64,000 nt of DNA from Synechococcus sp. BO 8801 (GCF_002252675.1 NZ_NQKY01000006.1:101118-165117); one strand, 5' to 3'; positions 24,664-34,194 are shown, counted from the first letter of the stretch. Program-made: numbers and translations. Notes: a model not told the origin generated them from the letters alone.

Positions 24664-24904
24664 CGGAGGGCGAGGCAGATCCACAATGCCCCCATTGGGG
24701 ATGTGGGGTGGATAAGTTCGCTCTGCGTCTGCTGTTTGCCGCTGCTTCAAGTTGCAGCATCCCGTCTCACACGGAACTCATAGGCCATTTGCCTTCAGCG
24801 CCGGACCTGCTTGAAGGTTTGCGACGCTGGTTTTCCCGCTGGGCTGTCCACGGTACTTAACCCAAATTGTAGAGGATCATCGCAAGAATGGCAACCCTTT
24901 CGCC

Positions 24905-26164
24905 TCACCCTGCAAGGTGATCGAAGTGGGTGGCGACAGCCTCGGCATCCTGCCACTCCGAATATGACCGCAGATGAGATTCAAGACTGTGGCCGCAGGC
25001 TGCAGCAAGCACCTTCGGAGGAATACCGCGAAGTTGTCCGCGCTTAACGTAACTGTGGCGCATGGAGTACACCACCAGCTCGTCACCTCTTTGAGCAACT
25101 TCAGCACGCAGCTGCTTCCAGATCAGCCGACGTTTCAAGAACGTGTTTAACGCATCACCGGCTTTGCCGGGCGCGCCGAGTGGTGGGAGGGTCTCACCTG
25201 CAGCGAAGCGGGACTGAAGTTGCCAGTCGATTGGCCCGTCCTGCCCATGAATGAGCAAGGGGTGGAGTTGACGAGGGCGAGTGTGGCCACCTCCACTAGC
25301 CTTGGAATACAGGGACCACAATTGGCCCTGGCGCAAGGAAAGATTAGCCAAATCAGCGGGGCGCAGGCCGTAAACAGCCATCAGCTCTAGAGCAAAGCGC
25401 CAGCGAGGATCATCAATGCCACCGATCAAACGTAGAGCCTCAGAGTCACTGAGTGGGTAGCCGATTCGTTTGGCATTACGGCTCATACCGACAATCGACA
25501 TTGTGTCAGTTGGTGGTAGCCAGGCACCACGCCGAAACCCATGTCTTTCGACTGCAAAAAGAAGTAGCTGGCAAGTGTTCTGTACGGCGATCTGTCTTGA
25601 CCGACTGCCTGGCTGCCAATTGCTGCAGATGGACTCCAGTAGGGGTCTGGCGTCAGTCGGTGGTTTCGGTCCCTTCATGAGGCGTTGAACACGGTCAAAG
25701 TGTGGCTCGTACTTCGAGGCCCAGGTTGACTTTTGAATCGGCACCTTGCCGTGGTGAAGTTTGTGCTGGCGAAACTGGTCTATCAACGAGCTCCAGTCCT
25801 CTTGATGGTGTGAACTGGATCCTTCAATTTCTGTCGATGCTGCCTGCAAGGTACGACCGCCAGCAAGCATGGATGCGCGAATCTTCTTCACCCGCTCAAA
25901 GATGTTGGCGCGTTCGCTTGCAGCCCACCGATACGGGAGCCTGACAATCTGGGCGGACTGGCCCTTCGGCCGGAACTGGAGGTAGGTCGTCCCTGAAGGC
26001 ATAACTCCGATAAACCAGCCGGGCTCGGGCTTGCCATCCGTCCCTATGAACAGCTCCTTCACCTCCTGGCGAAGGAACTGGACCCATGGCTCCTGGGTGG
26101 ATGCCGATCGCTTCATGGGGTGGAGGCCCTGCTGGTTGATAAACCATTGATAACGGGGTTTCAA
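24905..26164 (-). CDS. Tyrosine recombinase (integrase)
   Basis: 419 residues. An N-terminal arm-binding part and a core-binding helical domain (about 120-210) precede the catalytic domain. Visible catalytic residues: Arg268 in MAVYGLRPADLANL, Arg369 in VYSMRHSYVKRG (the usual HxxR His is Tyr366 here), His392 in AACGHSLESH and nucleophile Tyr401 in LRSYSEW, nine residues after His392 as in the family. Met17 is an alternative start. The gene reads away from the tRNA-Pro fragment 107 bases upstream of its start, a standard integrase/att arrangement. It should integrate and excise the island. Confidence 0.9.
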   Translation of the reverse strand: MKPRYQWFINQQGLHPMKRSASTQEPWVQFLRQEVKELFIGTDGKPEPGWFIGVMPSGTTYLQFRPKGQSAQIVRLPYRWAASERANIFERVKKIRASMLAGGRTLQAASTEIEGSSSHHQEDWSSLIDQFRQHKLHHGKVPIQKSTWASKYEPHFDRVQRLMKGPKPPTDARPLLESICSNWQPGSRSRQIAVQNTCQLLLFAVERHGFRRGAWLPPTDTMSIVGMSRNAKRIGYPLSDSEALRLIGGIDDPRWRFALELMAVYGLRPADLANLSLRQGQLWSLYSKASGGGHTRPRQLHPLLIHGQDGPIDWQLQSRFAAGETLPPLGAPGKAGDALNTFLKRRLIWKQLRAEVAQRGDELVVYSMRHSYVKRGQLRGIPPKVLAAACGHSLESHLRSYSEWQDAEAVATHFDHLAG

Positions 26165-26270
26165 GAGGTTGAAACGTCTCGACCTCTTTCGACCGCTGAT
26201 GGCTTAGAAGGCAGCCTACAACAGGGTCTAGGTGGTTGGGTGCAGGGGTCGACTCCATGGCTGCCAACCG

Positions 26271-26313
26271 CTTTGGGAGCACTAGGTCGCAGGTTCGAAT
26301 CCTGTCGCCCCGA
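26271..26313 (+). other. 3' fragment of tRNA-Pro(UGG), likely island attachment site
   Basis: From the anticodon loop (CTTTGGGAGC, anticodon TGG) through the variable loop, T arm GCAGG-TTCGAAT-CCTGT and acceptor strand CGCCCCG to discriminator A, this matches the 3' half of a bacterial tRNA-Pro. No 5' half precedes it: the expected anticodon stem partner is absent. It is therefore the duplicated core left by integration into a tRNA-Pro gene. Confidence 0.8.
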
Positions 26314-26514
26314 CTGACTTTGAACAATCCACCCCATTGGGCACGTGCCTGATCTGCGGAACTGATGGAATGCGTCTCCGTCCGTTCACTGCAGATCAGA
26401 CTCCTGATCATTCAAGAAATGGGTGGTACGTCGGGTGATGGTGTTGGCGGAACAGTCGCCCCATAGTCGATGCCCCCATGCCACGGCGTCAGAGCAGCCT
26501 CAACGAGGATCTGA

Positions 26515-26961
26515 TCACCACTTCTTGTAGGGCAGAAACTTTCCGCACATAGTGACTTTGACCCTGTTGCCGGCTGGATCCTCCACTTTGTCCACCTCCA
26601 TGGTGAAGTCGATGGCGCTCATGATGCCATCACCGAACTTTTCCTGGATCACATCTTTGAGCGGCAGGCCGTACACCTGCATGATTTCATAGAAGCGATA
26701 AATCAATGGATCGGTCGGAACCTCCGGATCCAGGCATCCCTTCACGGGCGGGGCTGTCAGCTCGTTGGCCAGCTCTGGATCCAGATCCAGGGCCGCCAGA
26801 AGCTTCTCCGCCTCCTCTGGAGAGGCCGTGGCCTGTCCGTACAGCAAGCTGGCGATCCATACCTCATCGCGTTGGAGAAGTGTTTCCAGCTCGGCGAAGC
26901 TGACCCCCTTGCGGCGCTTGGCGCTCAGCAGGGTTTGGCTGAGAGGGGTCAGTGGGCTCAT
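26515..26961 (-). CDS. cynS: Cyanate hydratase (cyanase)
   Basis: 148 residues, the standard length. CynS converts cyanate and bicarbonate to ammonia and CO2 as a decamer. The N-terminal helical domain ([23 protein letters not shown], then [23 protein letters not shown]) and the catalytic C-terminal part with [36 protein letters not shown], which contains the active-site Arg, Glu and Ser, are all intact. It is the first chromosomal gene right of the att fragment. In cyanobacteria it is usually under nitrogen control, but I see no clear NtcA box. Confidence 0.95.
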   Translation of the reverse strand: MSPLTPLSQTLLSAKRRKGVSFAELETLLQRDEVWIASLLYGQATASPEEAEKLLAALDLDPELANELTAPPVKGCLDPEVPTDPLIYRFYEIMQVYGLPLKDVIQEKFGDGIMSAIDFTMEVDKVEDPAGNRVKVTMCGKFLPYKKW

Positions 26962-27260
26962 GGCACGATGCTGATGGGCGGAATGGGGCGACCAGGTGGC
27001 GGAGGCCCGACAGAGGTTAGCCGTGCTTTCCCACCAGGTCGTTCATGCCTGCAGCTGTAAGCGCCGCTGCTGGGGGTTGAGGTTCCGCAGCGCGCTCAGT
27101 CCCAGGTGTCGCATCGTCATGACGACATCATGAGCATCATTTCTTCCACCCATTGCATCAAGGCTGATTCGATTTCTGGACACTCTTGACGTGGACCCCG
27201 GAAACCGCTCCAGGGTGAATGAGAGTTCTCAGCCGGCCTGACTGGGCCGGGGACTCCACC

Positions 27261-27532
27261 ATGAACGCACCAGGCACACAGCGGAGCAGATCATCCGCAA
27301 GCTCAAGACCGCCGACCAGCTGATCGCCCAGGGCAAGACCGTCGCCGACGTCTGCCGCGTCATCGAGGTGACGCAGCCCACGTACCACCGCTGGCGGCAG
27401 CAGTACGGGGGCATGCAGGCCGAGGAGGCCCGGCGACTGACCCAGCTGGAGAAGGAGAACGCCAGGCTCAAGAAGCTGCTGGCGGAGGCGGAGCTGGAAA
27501 AGGCGATGCTCAAGGATCTTGTTGCGCCGTGA
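27261..27532 (+). pseudogene. IS3-family OrfA with start-proximal frameshift
   Basis: The correct frame reads [58 protein letters not shown] and ends MLKDLVAP. This is a complete OrfA helix-turn-helix plus leucine-zipper body. The ATG at 27,261 is out of frame by one base (ATGAACGC where ATGAA-N-CGC would be expected), so no normal start is available. Either a one-base deletion has disabled OrfA or a non-canonical upstream start is used. Confidence 0.7.
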
Positions 27533-28401
27533 GGCGCACCTTGCGGTGCGACGGGACACGTCTGAGCCCGGAGCGTCGACGCAGGGCTGTCACGGTCCTG
27601 CAGGAGCGTTACCGGGCTTCTGAACGCCTCGTCTGCCGGGTGGTGGGCCAGCACCGCAGCACCCAGCGTCATCCCGGCAAGGTCGTCTCGGCTGAGGAGG
27701 CCAAGCTCCGGCAGCGTCTCCGGGAGATCGCCGCTGAGCACATCCGCTGGGGCCGCCGGATGGCCTACCGCCTCCTGCGGCGCGAGTGCTGGACGGTGAA
27801 CCACAAGCGGATGCAACGGCTCTGGCGGGAGGAAGGCCTGCAACGGCCCACTCCCAGGAAGCACAAGCGGGCACGGCCCGCCGACGGCTCGGTGCGCCGC
27901 CACCGGGCCGAGCATCCCCACCAGGTGTGGGCCATGGACTTCCAGTTCGACGCCACCGCCGATGGCCGCAGACTCAAGTTCCTGAACGTGATCGACGAGC
28001 ACAGCCGCCTCTGCCTGGCGATCCGTGTGGGCAGACGCTGCAAGGCCAAGGATGTGGTGGCGGTGCTGGAGGAGCTCACCAGCCTCTACCCGGCGCCAGC
28101 GTTCATCCGGTCCGATAACGGGCCGGAGTTCATTGCGCAGGCTCTACGGGATTGGTGTGAGGCCAGCACCACCACCAGCACGGCCTACATCGCACCGGGA
28201 TCCCCATGGGAGAACGGCTTTGCCGAGTCGTTCAATGGCCGGTTCCGGGATGAGTTCCTCAACACCGAGCTGTTCGGCACAGCCCCAGAGGCGCAGATCC
28301 TGGCCGATCGCTGGCGCTGGGAGTACAACTCGCTCAGGCCGCACTCGGCCCTCCAGGGGCTCACGCCCCTGGAGGCAGCTCAACAAGGAGCTGCAGCATG
28401 A
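27529..28401 (+). CDS. IS3-family transposase OrfB
   Basis: 290 residues with a GTG start overlapping the orfA stop (GTGA). The DDE catalytic residues are visible: Asp in [13 protein letters not shown], Asp in [10 protein letters not shown] and Glu in [21 protein letters not shown], spaced as in the family. The N-terminal HTH_21-type part has [29 protein letters not shown]. OrfAB is normally made by frameshifting; here OrfB itself is intact while OrfA lacks a start, so transposition may need a donor in trans. Confidence 0.9.
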   Translation: MRRTLRCDGTRLSPERRRRAVTVLQERYRASERLVCRVVGQHRSTQRHPGKVVSAEEAKLRQRLREIAAEHIRWGRRMAYRLLRRECWTVNHKRMQRLWREEGLQRPTPRKHKRARPADGSVRRHRAEHPHQVWAMDFQFDATADGRRLKFLNVIDEHSRLCLAIRVGRRCKAKDVVAVLEELTSLYPAPAFIRSDNGPEFIAQALRDWCEASTTTSTAYIAPGSPWENGFAESFNGRFRDEFLNTELFGTAPEAQILADRWRWEYNSLRPHSALQGLTPLEAAQQGAAA

Positions 28402-28627
28402 CGACACCCACCCACCCTCATAAGCCCTGGACCGATAAGGGGGGTCACGTCAGACGTCCGGCCCTTGCTTGGGCCCTATCGACACCCGCCCCACTCATCC
28501 ATCTGACGCCTTGGGACCGCGTTGCGCTGAAGCAAGCTAAGACTCTTTCGATCGGGATCTCCAGACGTCGCACCAGGCCGCAACCATCCGGTCTGCCCTG
28601 CCGGGTCTGGATCGTATCTGGCCTTCA

Positions 28628-29641
28628 GTGATTCCACCGGAAGCCGCCGCATGCTCCACGGCGCATGGAGAAACCTACCGAGAAAGATCACAGACTGGCA
28701 GCTTGAGTTACTGTTTCCCTGATCGACCGTTTGAGGGAGAGCCATTGTTTCGATGGAACCCAGCTGCTCTTGGCGTCGTTGTACTGGCGTCCTCCGGCGT
28801 GTGTAGCTATGGACCCCCTGCTTCAGCATCGATCCCAACGATGGTGATCTCGAGCAACGCAGGCTCAGCCAAGAGAACTGTCGATGCCATCCTCAAGCTG
28901 GAAGAACTCACGGATGCTAACGCGGCGCACCTCCTGCTGGAGCTAGGCAATAAGTCCATGGTCGTTGTGTATTCCAGTAAGGAAAGCAGTCCCACACAGA
29001 CGGCCCAGCTCGATTTGATCGCTCGCGACAGCAATAACTATGTTGGGGCTATCAAGTTCTACCGGCTTGACCAGGCCAAGTACCCGAAGACATGGAGTGA
29101 TATCAGCCACAACGAAGTCTGGAGGCGTGGCCCAATCTTCATGCTCGTCAACAACAATCCGAAGATGATCGGCACTGTTAAGGATCTCAAGGATGGTGCC
29201 GAAGTCACGGTTCATTCCATCTCAACCGATCGTCTGCGCGCTGAAATCACCCGCTTTCTGAAGATCCGACCACTGGTTTATCATGTCACTGTTGATGAGG
29301 TCGACCGGCTGATTCTCAAGCCTGGTCTGCCGACCTTCATCATGGCTTACCGGAACAAGGGTCCCCAGAATATGCCCACGCAGTTCCAGCGCTTTGCCTA
29401 TGAGTCACAGCTCTATGCCGGTCGTGTCAACTTCGTGCTGATCGACCTCGACCAAGGCGATCCTTCGGCCCAACTCGGGTTCACCTTTCCCAAGCAGGAC
29501 GACCCCTATTATGTGGTCTACAAACCAAAGGATAAGGTCGGTCTTCTCATCAACAATCCCCTGCTGTCCGAGACGTTGATGGAGGATGCCATCCGTAGCT
29601 ACTTCGGCCCTGGCCACGAGCCCGCCAAGGTGATTCCTTAG
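28628..29641 (+). CDS. Hypothetical exported protein with two similar halves, 337 aa
   Basis: The first 70 residues end with a hydrophobic stretch AALGVVVLASSGVCSYG and a PPASASIP cleavage-like segment, so the protein is probably exported. Thereafter two similar halves are seen: NKSMVVVYSSKES...QLDLIARDSNNYVGAIKFYRLD and GLPTFIMAYRNKG...YAGRVNFVLIDLD, each with the strand-helix order of a thioredoxin fold but without a CxxC. The real start could lie downstream of the annotated ATG. No family name can be given. Follows the IS with no operon partners. Confidence 0.6.
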   Translation: MIPPEAAACSTAHGETYRERSQTGSLSYCFPDRPFEGEPLFRWNPAALGVVVLASSGVCSYGPPASASIPTMVISSNAGSAKRTVDAILKLEELTDANAAHLLLELGNKSMVVVYSSKESSPTQTAQLDLIARDSNNYVGAIKFYRLDQAKYPKTWSDISHNEVWRRGPIFMLVNNNPKMIGTVKDLKDGAEVTVHSISTDRLRAEITRFLKIRPLVYHVTVDEVDRLILKPGLPTFIMAYRNKGPQNMPTQFQRFAYESQLYAGRVNFVLIDLDQGDPSAQLGFTFPKQDDPYYVVYKPKDKVGLLINNPLLSETLMEDAIRSYFGPGHEPAKVIP

Positions 29642-29829
29642 GCCCACTTTTCCTTGGCGAAGAGAGCCTGTCCGTCCCACATCCCTGTGGGTCATCGGAT
29701 CAACCTTCTCGCCATCCTTGGCCCCCTTTCAACACGCCACCAGCGCGACAGGTCGATGCGCTTGCCGCCAGCGGCGTCGCAACGCGATCACCTGGCTGCC
29801 AGCCTGGAGACTGCCCCGGATGACGCTGC

Positions 29830-31179
29830 TTGCTCCCCGACCCCGCCACCCTTCGGCCCGTTCCCAGCACAGCAGCGGTGAGCGGGGTGCTCGAAACCCT
29901 CGCCTTTTTCCGCGATCCGGATTTTGCCGGCTCACGCTTCGAGCGTTACGGCGATGTCTACGAAACCAGCCTGCTGGGGCAGCGCACCGTGTTCATCCGT
30001 GGTGGGCAGGCCATTGCCGACCTGTTCGCCCAGGGCGACGCGGTCGAGGGCTGGTGGCCGGACAGTGTCCGGCAACTGCTGGGGCCGCTGTCCCTGGCCA
30101 ACCGCAACGGCGCCGACCACAAGGCGCGCCGTCGGGTGGTGGGCCAGCTGTTCGCCTCCGCCGCCCTGAGGCGCTACAGCCCGGCGATCGTGGCGTTGGT
30201 GGAGGGCCTCAACCAGGAGCTGCTGGCTGCGCCAGCCCCCGTGGCCCTGGTGCCCCGGTTGCGGCGTTTCGCCTTCGCCGTGATCGCCACCACGGTGCTC
30301 GGGCTTGATGGTGCCGATCGCGACGCCCTGTTCACGGACTTCGAAATCTGGTGCCGGGGCCTGTTCTCCTTTCCGCTCGCCCTGCCCGGCAGTCCCTTCG
30401 CCGGCGCCCGCCAGGCCCGTCAGCGCCTGTTGCGGCGCCTCGGGTCCGTGCTTCACAAGGCCCAGGTCTCCTCAGCCTCCGGAGCGCCCCTCGTGGCCGG
30501 CGGCCTCGACCTGCTGGCTGGCGGGCTGGATGAAGCCGGCCTCCCCCTGGCCGACGACGACGTGGCGGAGCAGTTGCTCCTGCTGCTGTTCGCCGGCTAC
30601 GAAACCACCGCCTCCGCGCTCAGTTGCCTGCTGCTCACCCTGCTGCAGCATCCCGCCGAGCTGGCCTGGCTGCTGGAGGAACTCGACGGCCTGTCCTGGC
30701 CCCCTGCCGGCGGGGACGCCGTGAGCGCCTACGACGCCCTGCGGGCGCCGCGGCTGGATGCGGTGGTGAAGGAGGTGATGCGGCTGACACCACCGGTGGG
30801 GGGCTTCTTTCGCCGCACCCGGGAGCCCATCGCCCTGGCGGGTGTGCTGGTGCCGGCCGATCGGGTGGTGCAGGTGAGCATCACCGCCAGCCATCGCCAT
30901 GGCACGGACCCGGAGGATCTGGCCGCCTTCCGGCCCCAGCGCCATCTGGGGGGAGCCGAACCGGTGACCCTGCTGCCCTATGGAGGCGGTGAGCGCGTCT
31001 GCCTGGGCAAGGCGCTGGCGGAGCTGGACATCCGTCTATTGGCGGTGGGGCTGCTCAAGCAGCTGAGTCTTGCCCTGGAGCCGGATCAGGACCTGACGCT
31101 GCTGGTCATTCCCAGCCCCTCCCCGAGGGATGGCCTGCTGGTGCGCCCACGTCGCCGAATCAACGCTGCCGGGTCTTAG
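29830..31179 (+). CDS. Cytochrome P450, CYP120-like
   Basis: About 449 residues; a TTG start at 29,830 gives the usual P450 opening. Motifs: LLLLFAGYETTASALS (I-helix oxygen-binding groove), KEVMRLTPPVGGFFRR (ExxR with the CYP120/CYP26-type PPVGG), FRPQRHLGG, and the heme loop LLPYGGGERVCLGKALAELD with the axial Cys at about 391. The heme loop lacks the usual Phe (PYGGGERVCLG). CYP120A1 of Synechocystis hydroxylates retinoids, so an apocarotenoid or retinoid substrate is plausible. Redox partners are not adjacent. Confidence 0.9.
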   Translation: MLPDPATLRPVPSTAAVSGVLETLAFFRDPDFAGSRFERYGDVYETSLLGQRTVFIRGGQAIADLFAQGDAVEGWWPDSVRQLLGPLSLANRNGADHKARRRVVGQLFASAALRRYSPAIVALVEGLNQELLAAPAPVALVPRLRRFAFAVIATTVLGLDGADRDALFTDFEIWCRGLFSFPLALPGSPFAGARQARQRLLRRLGSVLHKAQVSSASGAPLVAGGLDLLAGGLDEAGLPLADDDVAEQLLLLLFAGYETTASALSCLLLTLLQHPAELAWLLEELDGLSWPPAGGDAVSAYDALRAPRLDAVVKEVMRLTPPVGGFFRRTREPIALAGVLVPADRVVQVSITASHRHGTDPEDLAAFRPQRHLGGAEPVTLLPYGGGERVCLGKALAELDIRLLAVGLLKQLSLALEPDQDLTLLVIPSPSPRDGLLVRPRRRINAAGS

Positions 31180-31183
31180 ATCG

Positions 31184-31363
31184 TCAGTCCCCAAACGTCT
31201 TGTCCAGCCATTGAGTCGCCACATAGACACCAATGAACATCGGAAGATAGGCGATCCACATATTGGGAAGGTTCAGCTCCGAGTTGTTGATCAGAACAAG
31301 ACCCAGATAGCTGATGACGCCATAGATGGATGCCCTGCGCAGTGGCCCGATGAGCTGTTTCAA
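31184..31363 (-). CDS. Small two-helix membrane protein, 59 aa
   Basis: With a TTG start at 31,363 the frame reads KQLIGPLRRASIYGVISYLG, LVLINNSELNLPNMWIAYLP, MFIGVYVATQWLDKTFGD. Two hydrophobic segments (about 12-25 and 36-50) with a basic N terminus and typical membrane composition make it more convincing than any overlapping frame. Family unknown. It lies downstream of fetB on the same strand and converges with the P450 gene, four bases after its stop. Confidence 0.55.
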   Translation of the reverse strand: MKQLIGPLRRASIYGVISYLGLVLINNSELNLPNMWIAYLPMFIGVYVATQWLDKTFGD

Positions 31364-31400
31364 GTCTGATCAATTGCTGGTTTGACTCTACGCAGCCTCG

Positions 31401-32219
31401 TCATCGGCCGCCGCGAGGCCGCACCAGGCGGTCGAGCCGCAGCTGATGGTCGGCACTGGTGAGCCGTGCGTAGGCCAGGCCCACGACGCCGAACACCCCC
31501 AGCGCCGTCGCCGACGCGATCATGAACAGGATCACGATCTGGTAGCGAACCGCCGCCGCCGGTGCCGCCCCCTGGAGGATCTGGCCGGTCATCATCCCGG
31601 GCAGGCTCACCAGGCCCATCACCATCATCGAGTTGATCGTCGGGATCATGGCCACGCGGATCGCCTCGCGCACCACCGCCTGGCAGGCCTCCCAGCGGGT
31701 CGCCCCCAGGGCCAGATCCGTTTCGACCTGATCGCGGCCGCTGCGCAGGCCGTCCATGAAGCGATCGAGCCCAAGGGAGATGCCGTTGAGCGTGTTGCCC
31801 AGCACCATCCCCAGCAGGGGGATCAGATATTGGGGGTTGTACCAGGGCTGGGGCCGGATCAGCCCCGTCACCGCCAGGCCCGTGACCAGCGCCGAGGAGG
31901 CCATCACCGACAGCAGGCTGTTGAGGTAGATGCCGGCAAAGCGGTGCCGGGTGCGCTGGACGGCGGACACGCCGGCGATCATCGCCATGGCCGCCCCCAC
32001 CAGCAGGATCAGGGGCGCCTGGTCCTGGTGGAACAGCCACTCGAGTACGAACCCCACCAGCAGCAACTGCACCACCATCCGGATGGAGGCCACCAGCAGG
32101 CTGCGGGACAGGCCCAGGCGCAGTGCCGCCGACAGCCCCACATTCACCAGGATCAGCAGGCCGGACAGGGCCAGGCGGCCATCACTGATCGTCAGGGCGC
32201 CGGCGCTCGAGGGGGTCAT
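31401..32219 (-). CDS. fetB: Iron-export ABC transporter permease FetB-like
   Basis: 272 residues of UPF0014/FetB type: about seven hydrophobic segments, the conserved QLLLVGFVLEWLF, MIAGVSAVQRT, LIPLLGMVLGNTLNGISLGLDR, LALGATRWEACQAVVREAIR (the EAA-like coupling loop) and SLPGMMTGQILQGAAPAAAVRYQIVI. FetAB exports iron and protects against oxidative stress in E. coli; substrate here is by homology. Its ATG overlaps the stop of the ATPase gene by four bases. Confidence 0.9.
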   Translation of the reverse strand: MTPSSAGALTISDGRLALSGLLILVNVGLSAALRLGLSRSLLVASIRMVVQLLLVGFVLEWLFHQDQAPLILLVGAAMAMIAGVSAVQRTRHRFAGIYLNSLLSVMASSALVTGLAVTGLIRPQPWYNPQYLIPLLGMVLGNTLNGISLGLDRFMDGLRSGRDQVETDLALGATRWEACQAVVREAIRVAMIPTINSMMVMGLVSLPGMMTGQILQGAAPAAAVRYQIVILFMIASATALGVFGVVGLAYARLTSADHQLRLDRLVRPRGGR

Positions 32220-32887
32220 CGCTGCAGCTCCAGGGTGCGGGTGGCGAAGCGTTCGATCTGCTCGCCGTCATGGCTGATGAGCACACAGGCGCGCGCACCG
32301 GCGGCCAGCCAGTCGCTCAGCAGGGCCTCGACGGCGGCGGTGGTGGCCCCGTCCAGGGAGGCGGTCGGTTCATCCAGCAGCAGCACGGTGGGATCGAACT
32401 GCAGGCCCCGCAGCAGGGCCAGCAACTGCAGCTCACCGCCGGACAGTCGCTCGGCGTCGTAGTCCAGGAATGAGGGATCGCGCCCCAGGGCCGCCAGCCA
32501 GCCGGTGATGCGCCCGTGGCTCCAGCTGCCCTGCCCGCGCCGCTCCCGGAACCGCCAGGGCGCGCGTAGGTTCGCCGCCACGGTTCCCCCACCGGCGACG
32601 GGCCGCTGGGCCAGATACAGCACCATGGCCCGCCAGCGCGGCAGACCCCAGGCCGCCGGCGAACGCCCGAGCAGGTGAAATGTTCCCGCCTCGGGGGGAT
32701 CGAGCAGGGCCAGGGTGCGCAGCAGCAGGGTTTTCCCTGCCCCCGAGGGCGCCACCAGCCCCAGGCGATCACCACCGGCCAGCGCGAGATCCAGCTGGCT
32801 CCAGAGCAGCCGATCCCCCAGTCGCCGCTCGAGGCCGGCGGCGCTCAGCAGCTGGGGGCGGTCCAAGGGTGAGCGATGACCAGCCAT
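32216..32887 (-). CDS. fetA: Iron-export ABC transporter ATPase FetA-like
   Basis: 223 residues. Walker A GLVAPSGAGKTLLLRTL, Q-loop LYLAQRPV, ABC signature RLSGGELQLLALLRGL, Walker B TVLLLDEPTASLDG and H-loop CVLISHDGEQIERF are all intact. With the overlapping fetB it forms a two-gene transporter unit. The first residues (MAGHRSPLDRPQLLSAAGLERRLGDRLLW) are slightly longer than average; internal starts are possible. Confidence 0.9.
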   Translation of the reverse strand: MAGHRSPLDRPQLLSAAGLERRLGDRLLWSQLDLALAGGDRLGLVAPSGAGKTLLLRTLALLDPPEAGTFHLLGRSPAAWGLPRWRAMVLYLAQRPVAGGGTVAANLRAPWRFRERRGQGSWSHGRITGWLAALGRDPSFLDYDAERLSGGELQLLALLRGLQFDPTVLLLDEPTASLDGATTAAVEALLSDWLAAGARACVLISHDGEQIERFATRTLELQR

Positions 32888-32904
32888 CCCTCACTTTGAC
32901 CCCG

Positions 32905-34044
32905 TCACGCACCGGCCGGCGCCGATTGGCAGCGGGTGCCTTTGGAGGCCAGCCACAGCTCCACGGTGCCCTGGGGGACGGAGCGTGCGTACCTCCATGT
33001 GCTCAGGTCGATGGGAGAGATGCCGGGCTTTGTATTCCCGGTTCCGGCAAGAAGGGCGCGGACCGATGGCGAGGTTGTCTTGAGGGCGCTGATCTGGGCG
33101 ATCAGCTTCTCGGCCAGGTCGTTGTCGGCCTTGTGGAAGAAACGAACGGAGTTGTATGGACCGCAGCTGCTCGATGACGGTTCCACGAAGCGCACGCCAG
33201 AGACGATGTACCAGCGCTTGGCGGAAAGCTGGACCAGGATGGGTTTCAGTTGCTCGGCGATGGACGGATTGTCCAGATGGACGGTGACGACGGCCAGACT
33301 TGGTTCGGTGTAGGCACTTTTGGCCCGAGCCGTTTCGAGCCTGACGGCATTGAGCTGGTTGACCACCCTGGCCTGGGCCAGGGAGCCCGCCACCAGCCTG
33401 GGATCGACGATCGGGTCCTGGGCCAGCTGGGAGACGCTGACCGACTGTTCGCCATTGCTGTCCTTGCCTTCCACCTGCTTGCGCAGCGCTTCGATCGCCA
33501 GCGCCCCGGCCTCACCGCAATCGGCCTGGATGTCAGCAGCCGGCGTCAGATCCTGGCCACCAAGTTTCAGATGGAGGTTGAACACCTGTTGCTGGTAGTA
33601 GTCATTGCAGGCTTCGCCGGAACTCTGAACCAGACGGTTCAGCACCCTCGCGGCCTGGTCGACACCATGGTTGAACTGGGTCTGGGTGGCGGACGCTTGG
33701 CGGGAATTGTTGTTCTGGGCATTGATCGACTCTTCCCCGGATGACCCCTCGATCAGCAGGATCGAGATGCGTGCGAGCAGTAACTTGTCTCGAGGAGCCT
33801 TGTCTTTTCCTGGCTCCGTGTTGAGCATGTGCTCGATCGCCAGCAGGGAGATGTCTCTGCCAAGTTGCTTTGATGTGAGTTTATCGGTGAGATCACCAAC
33901 CAGTCCCGCCGTGCGTGATTGCTGCGACAGCTTGTTGACTTCGTTGGAGGTGATCGTGGCGACAATCAATCCGATGGTGCCGGCGATGGCGGCGATGCCT
34001 GAGACGATATTGTTGAATGTTCTGCCCCGTTCGGAATCTGCCAT
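32905..34044 (-). CDS. Hypothetical membrane-anchored protein, 379 aa
   Basis: One N-terminal membrane helix (NNIVSGIAAIAGTIGLIVATI, about residues 11-31, in two hydrophobic parts) followed by a long soluble, mainly helical region. Two short conserved-looking stretches are DISLLAIEHMLN near 65 and YNSVRFFHKADNDLAEKLIAQISAL near 300, the latter resembling the LytR/cell-wall or TIR-like C-terminal 'number-shift' domains that bind short ligands. No catalytic residues can be named. It lies 17 bases upstream of fetA on the same strand and could be co-transcribed. Confidence 0.55.
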   Translation of the reverse strand: MADSERGRTFNNIVSGIAAIAGTIGLIVATITSNEVNKLSQQSRTAGLVGDLTDKLTSKQLGRDISLLAIEHMLNTEPGKDKAPRDKLLLARISILLIEGSSGEESINAQNNNSRQASATQTQFNHGVDQAARVLNRLVQSSGEACNDYYQQQVFNLHLKLGGQDLTPAADIQADCGEAGALAIEALRKQVEGKDSNGEQSVSVSQLAQDPIVDPRLVAGSLAQARVVNQLNAVRLETARAKSAYTEPSLAVVTVHLDNPSIAEQLKPILVQLSAKRWYIVSGVRFVEPSSSSCGPYNSVRFFHKADNDLAEKLIAQISALKTTSPSVRALLAGTGNTKPGISPIDLSTWRYARSVPQGTVELWLASKGTRCQSAPAGA

Positions 34045-34194
34045 TCGCGTTGTCTGAGGCCATCATCTGGGGCCCAGTCTCAATGGCACATCAGAGCGCC
34101 GAGGAGGCGGTCCCACATTTCTTATTGGTGTGCAAGGTGGCATTCCCTGGGCACCTTTCGATGTCACGATGGTTTCTGCCACCACTGGATTGGG

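Larger units (their letters stand above)
27187..28452 (+). mobile_element. IS3-family insertion sequence (IS407-like group)
   Basis: Bounded by TGACGTGGACCCC (left) and GGGGTCACGTCA (right); the next inner bases also pair in part (C-CCTGGA type blocks), giving imperfect inverted repeats. It contains overlapping orfA and orfB. No clear target duplication is seen in the flanks (ACTCT and GACGT), so either the ends are slightly misjudged or the insertion is old. Confidence 0.8.
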
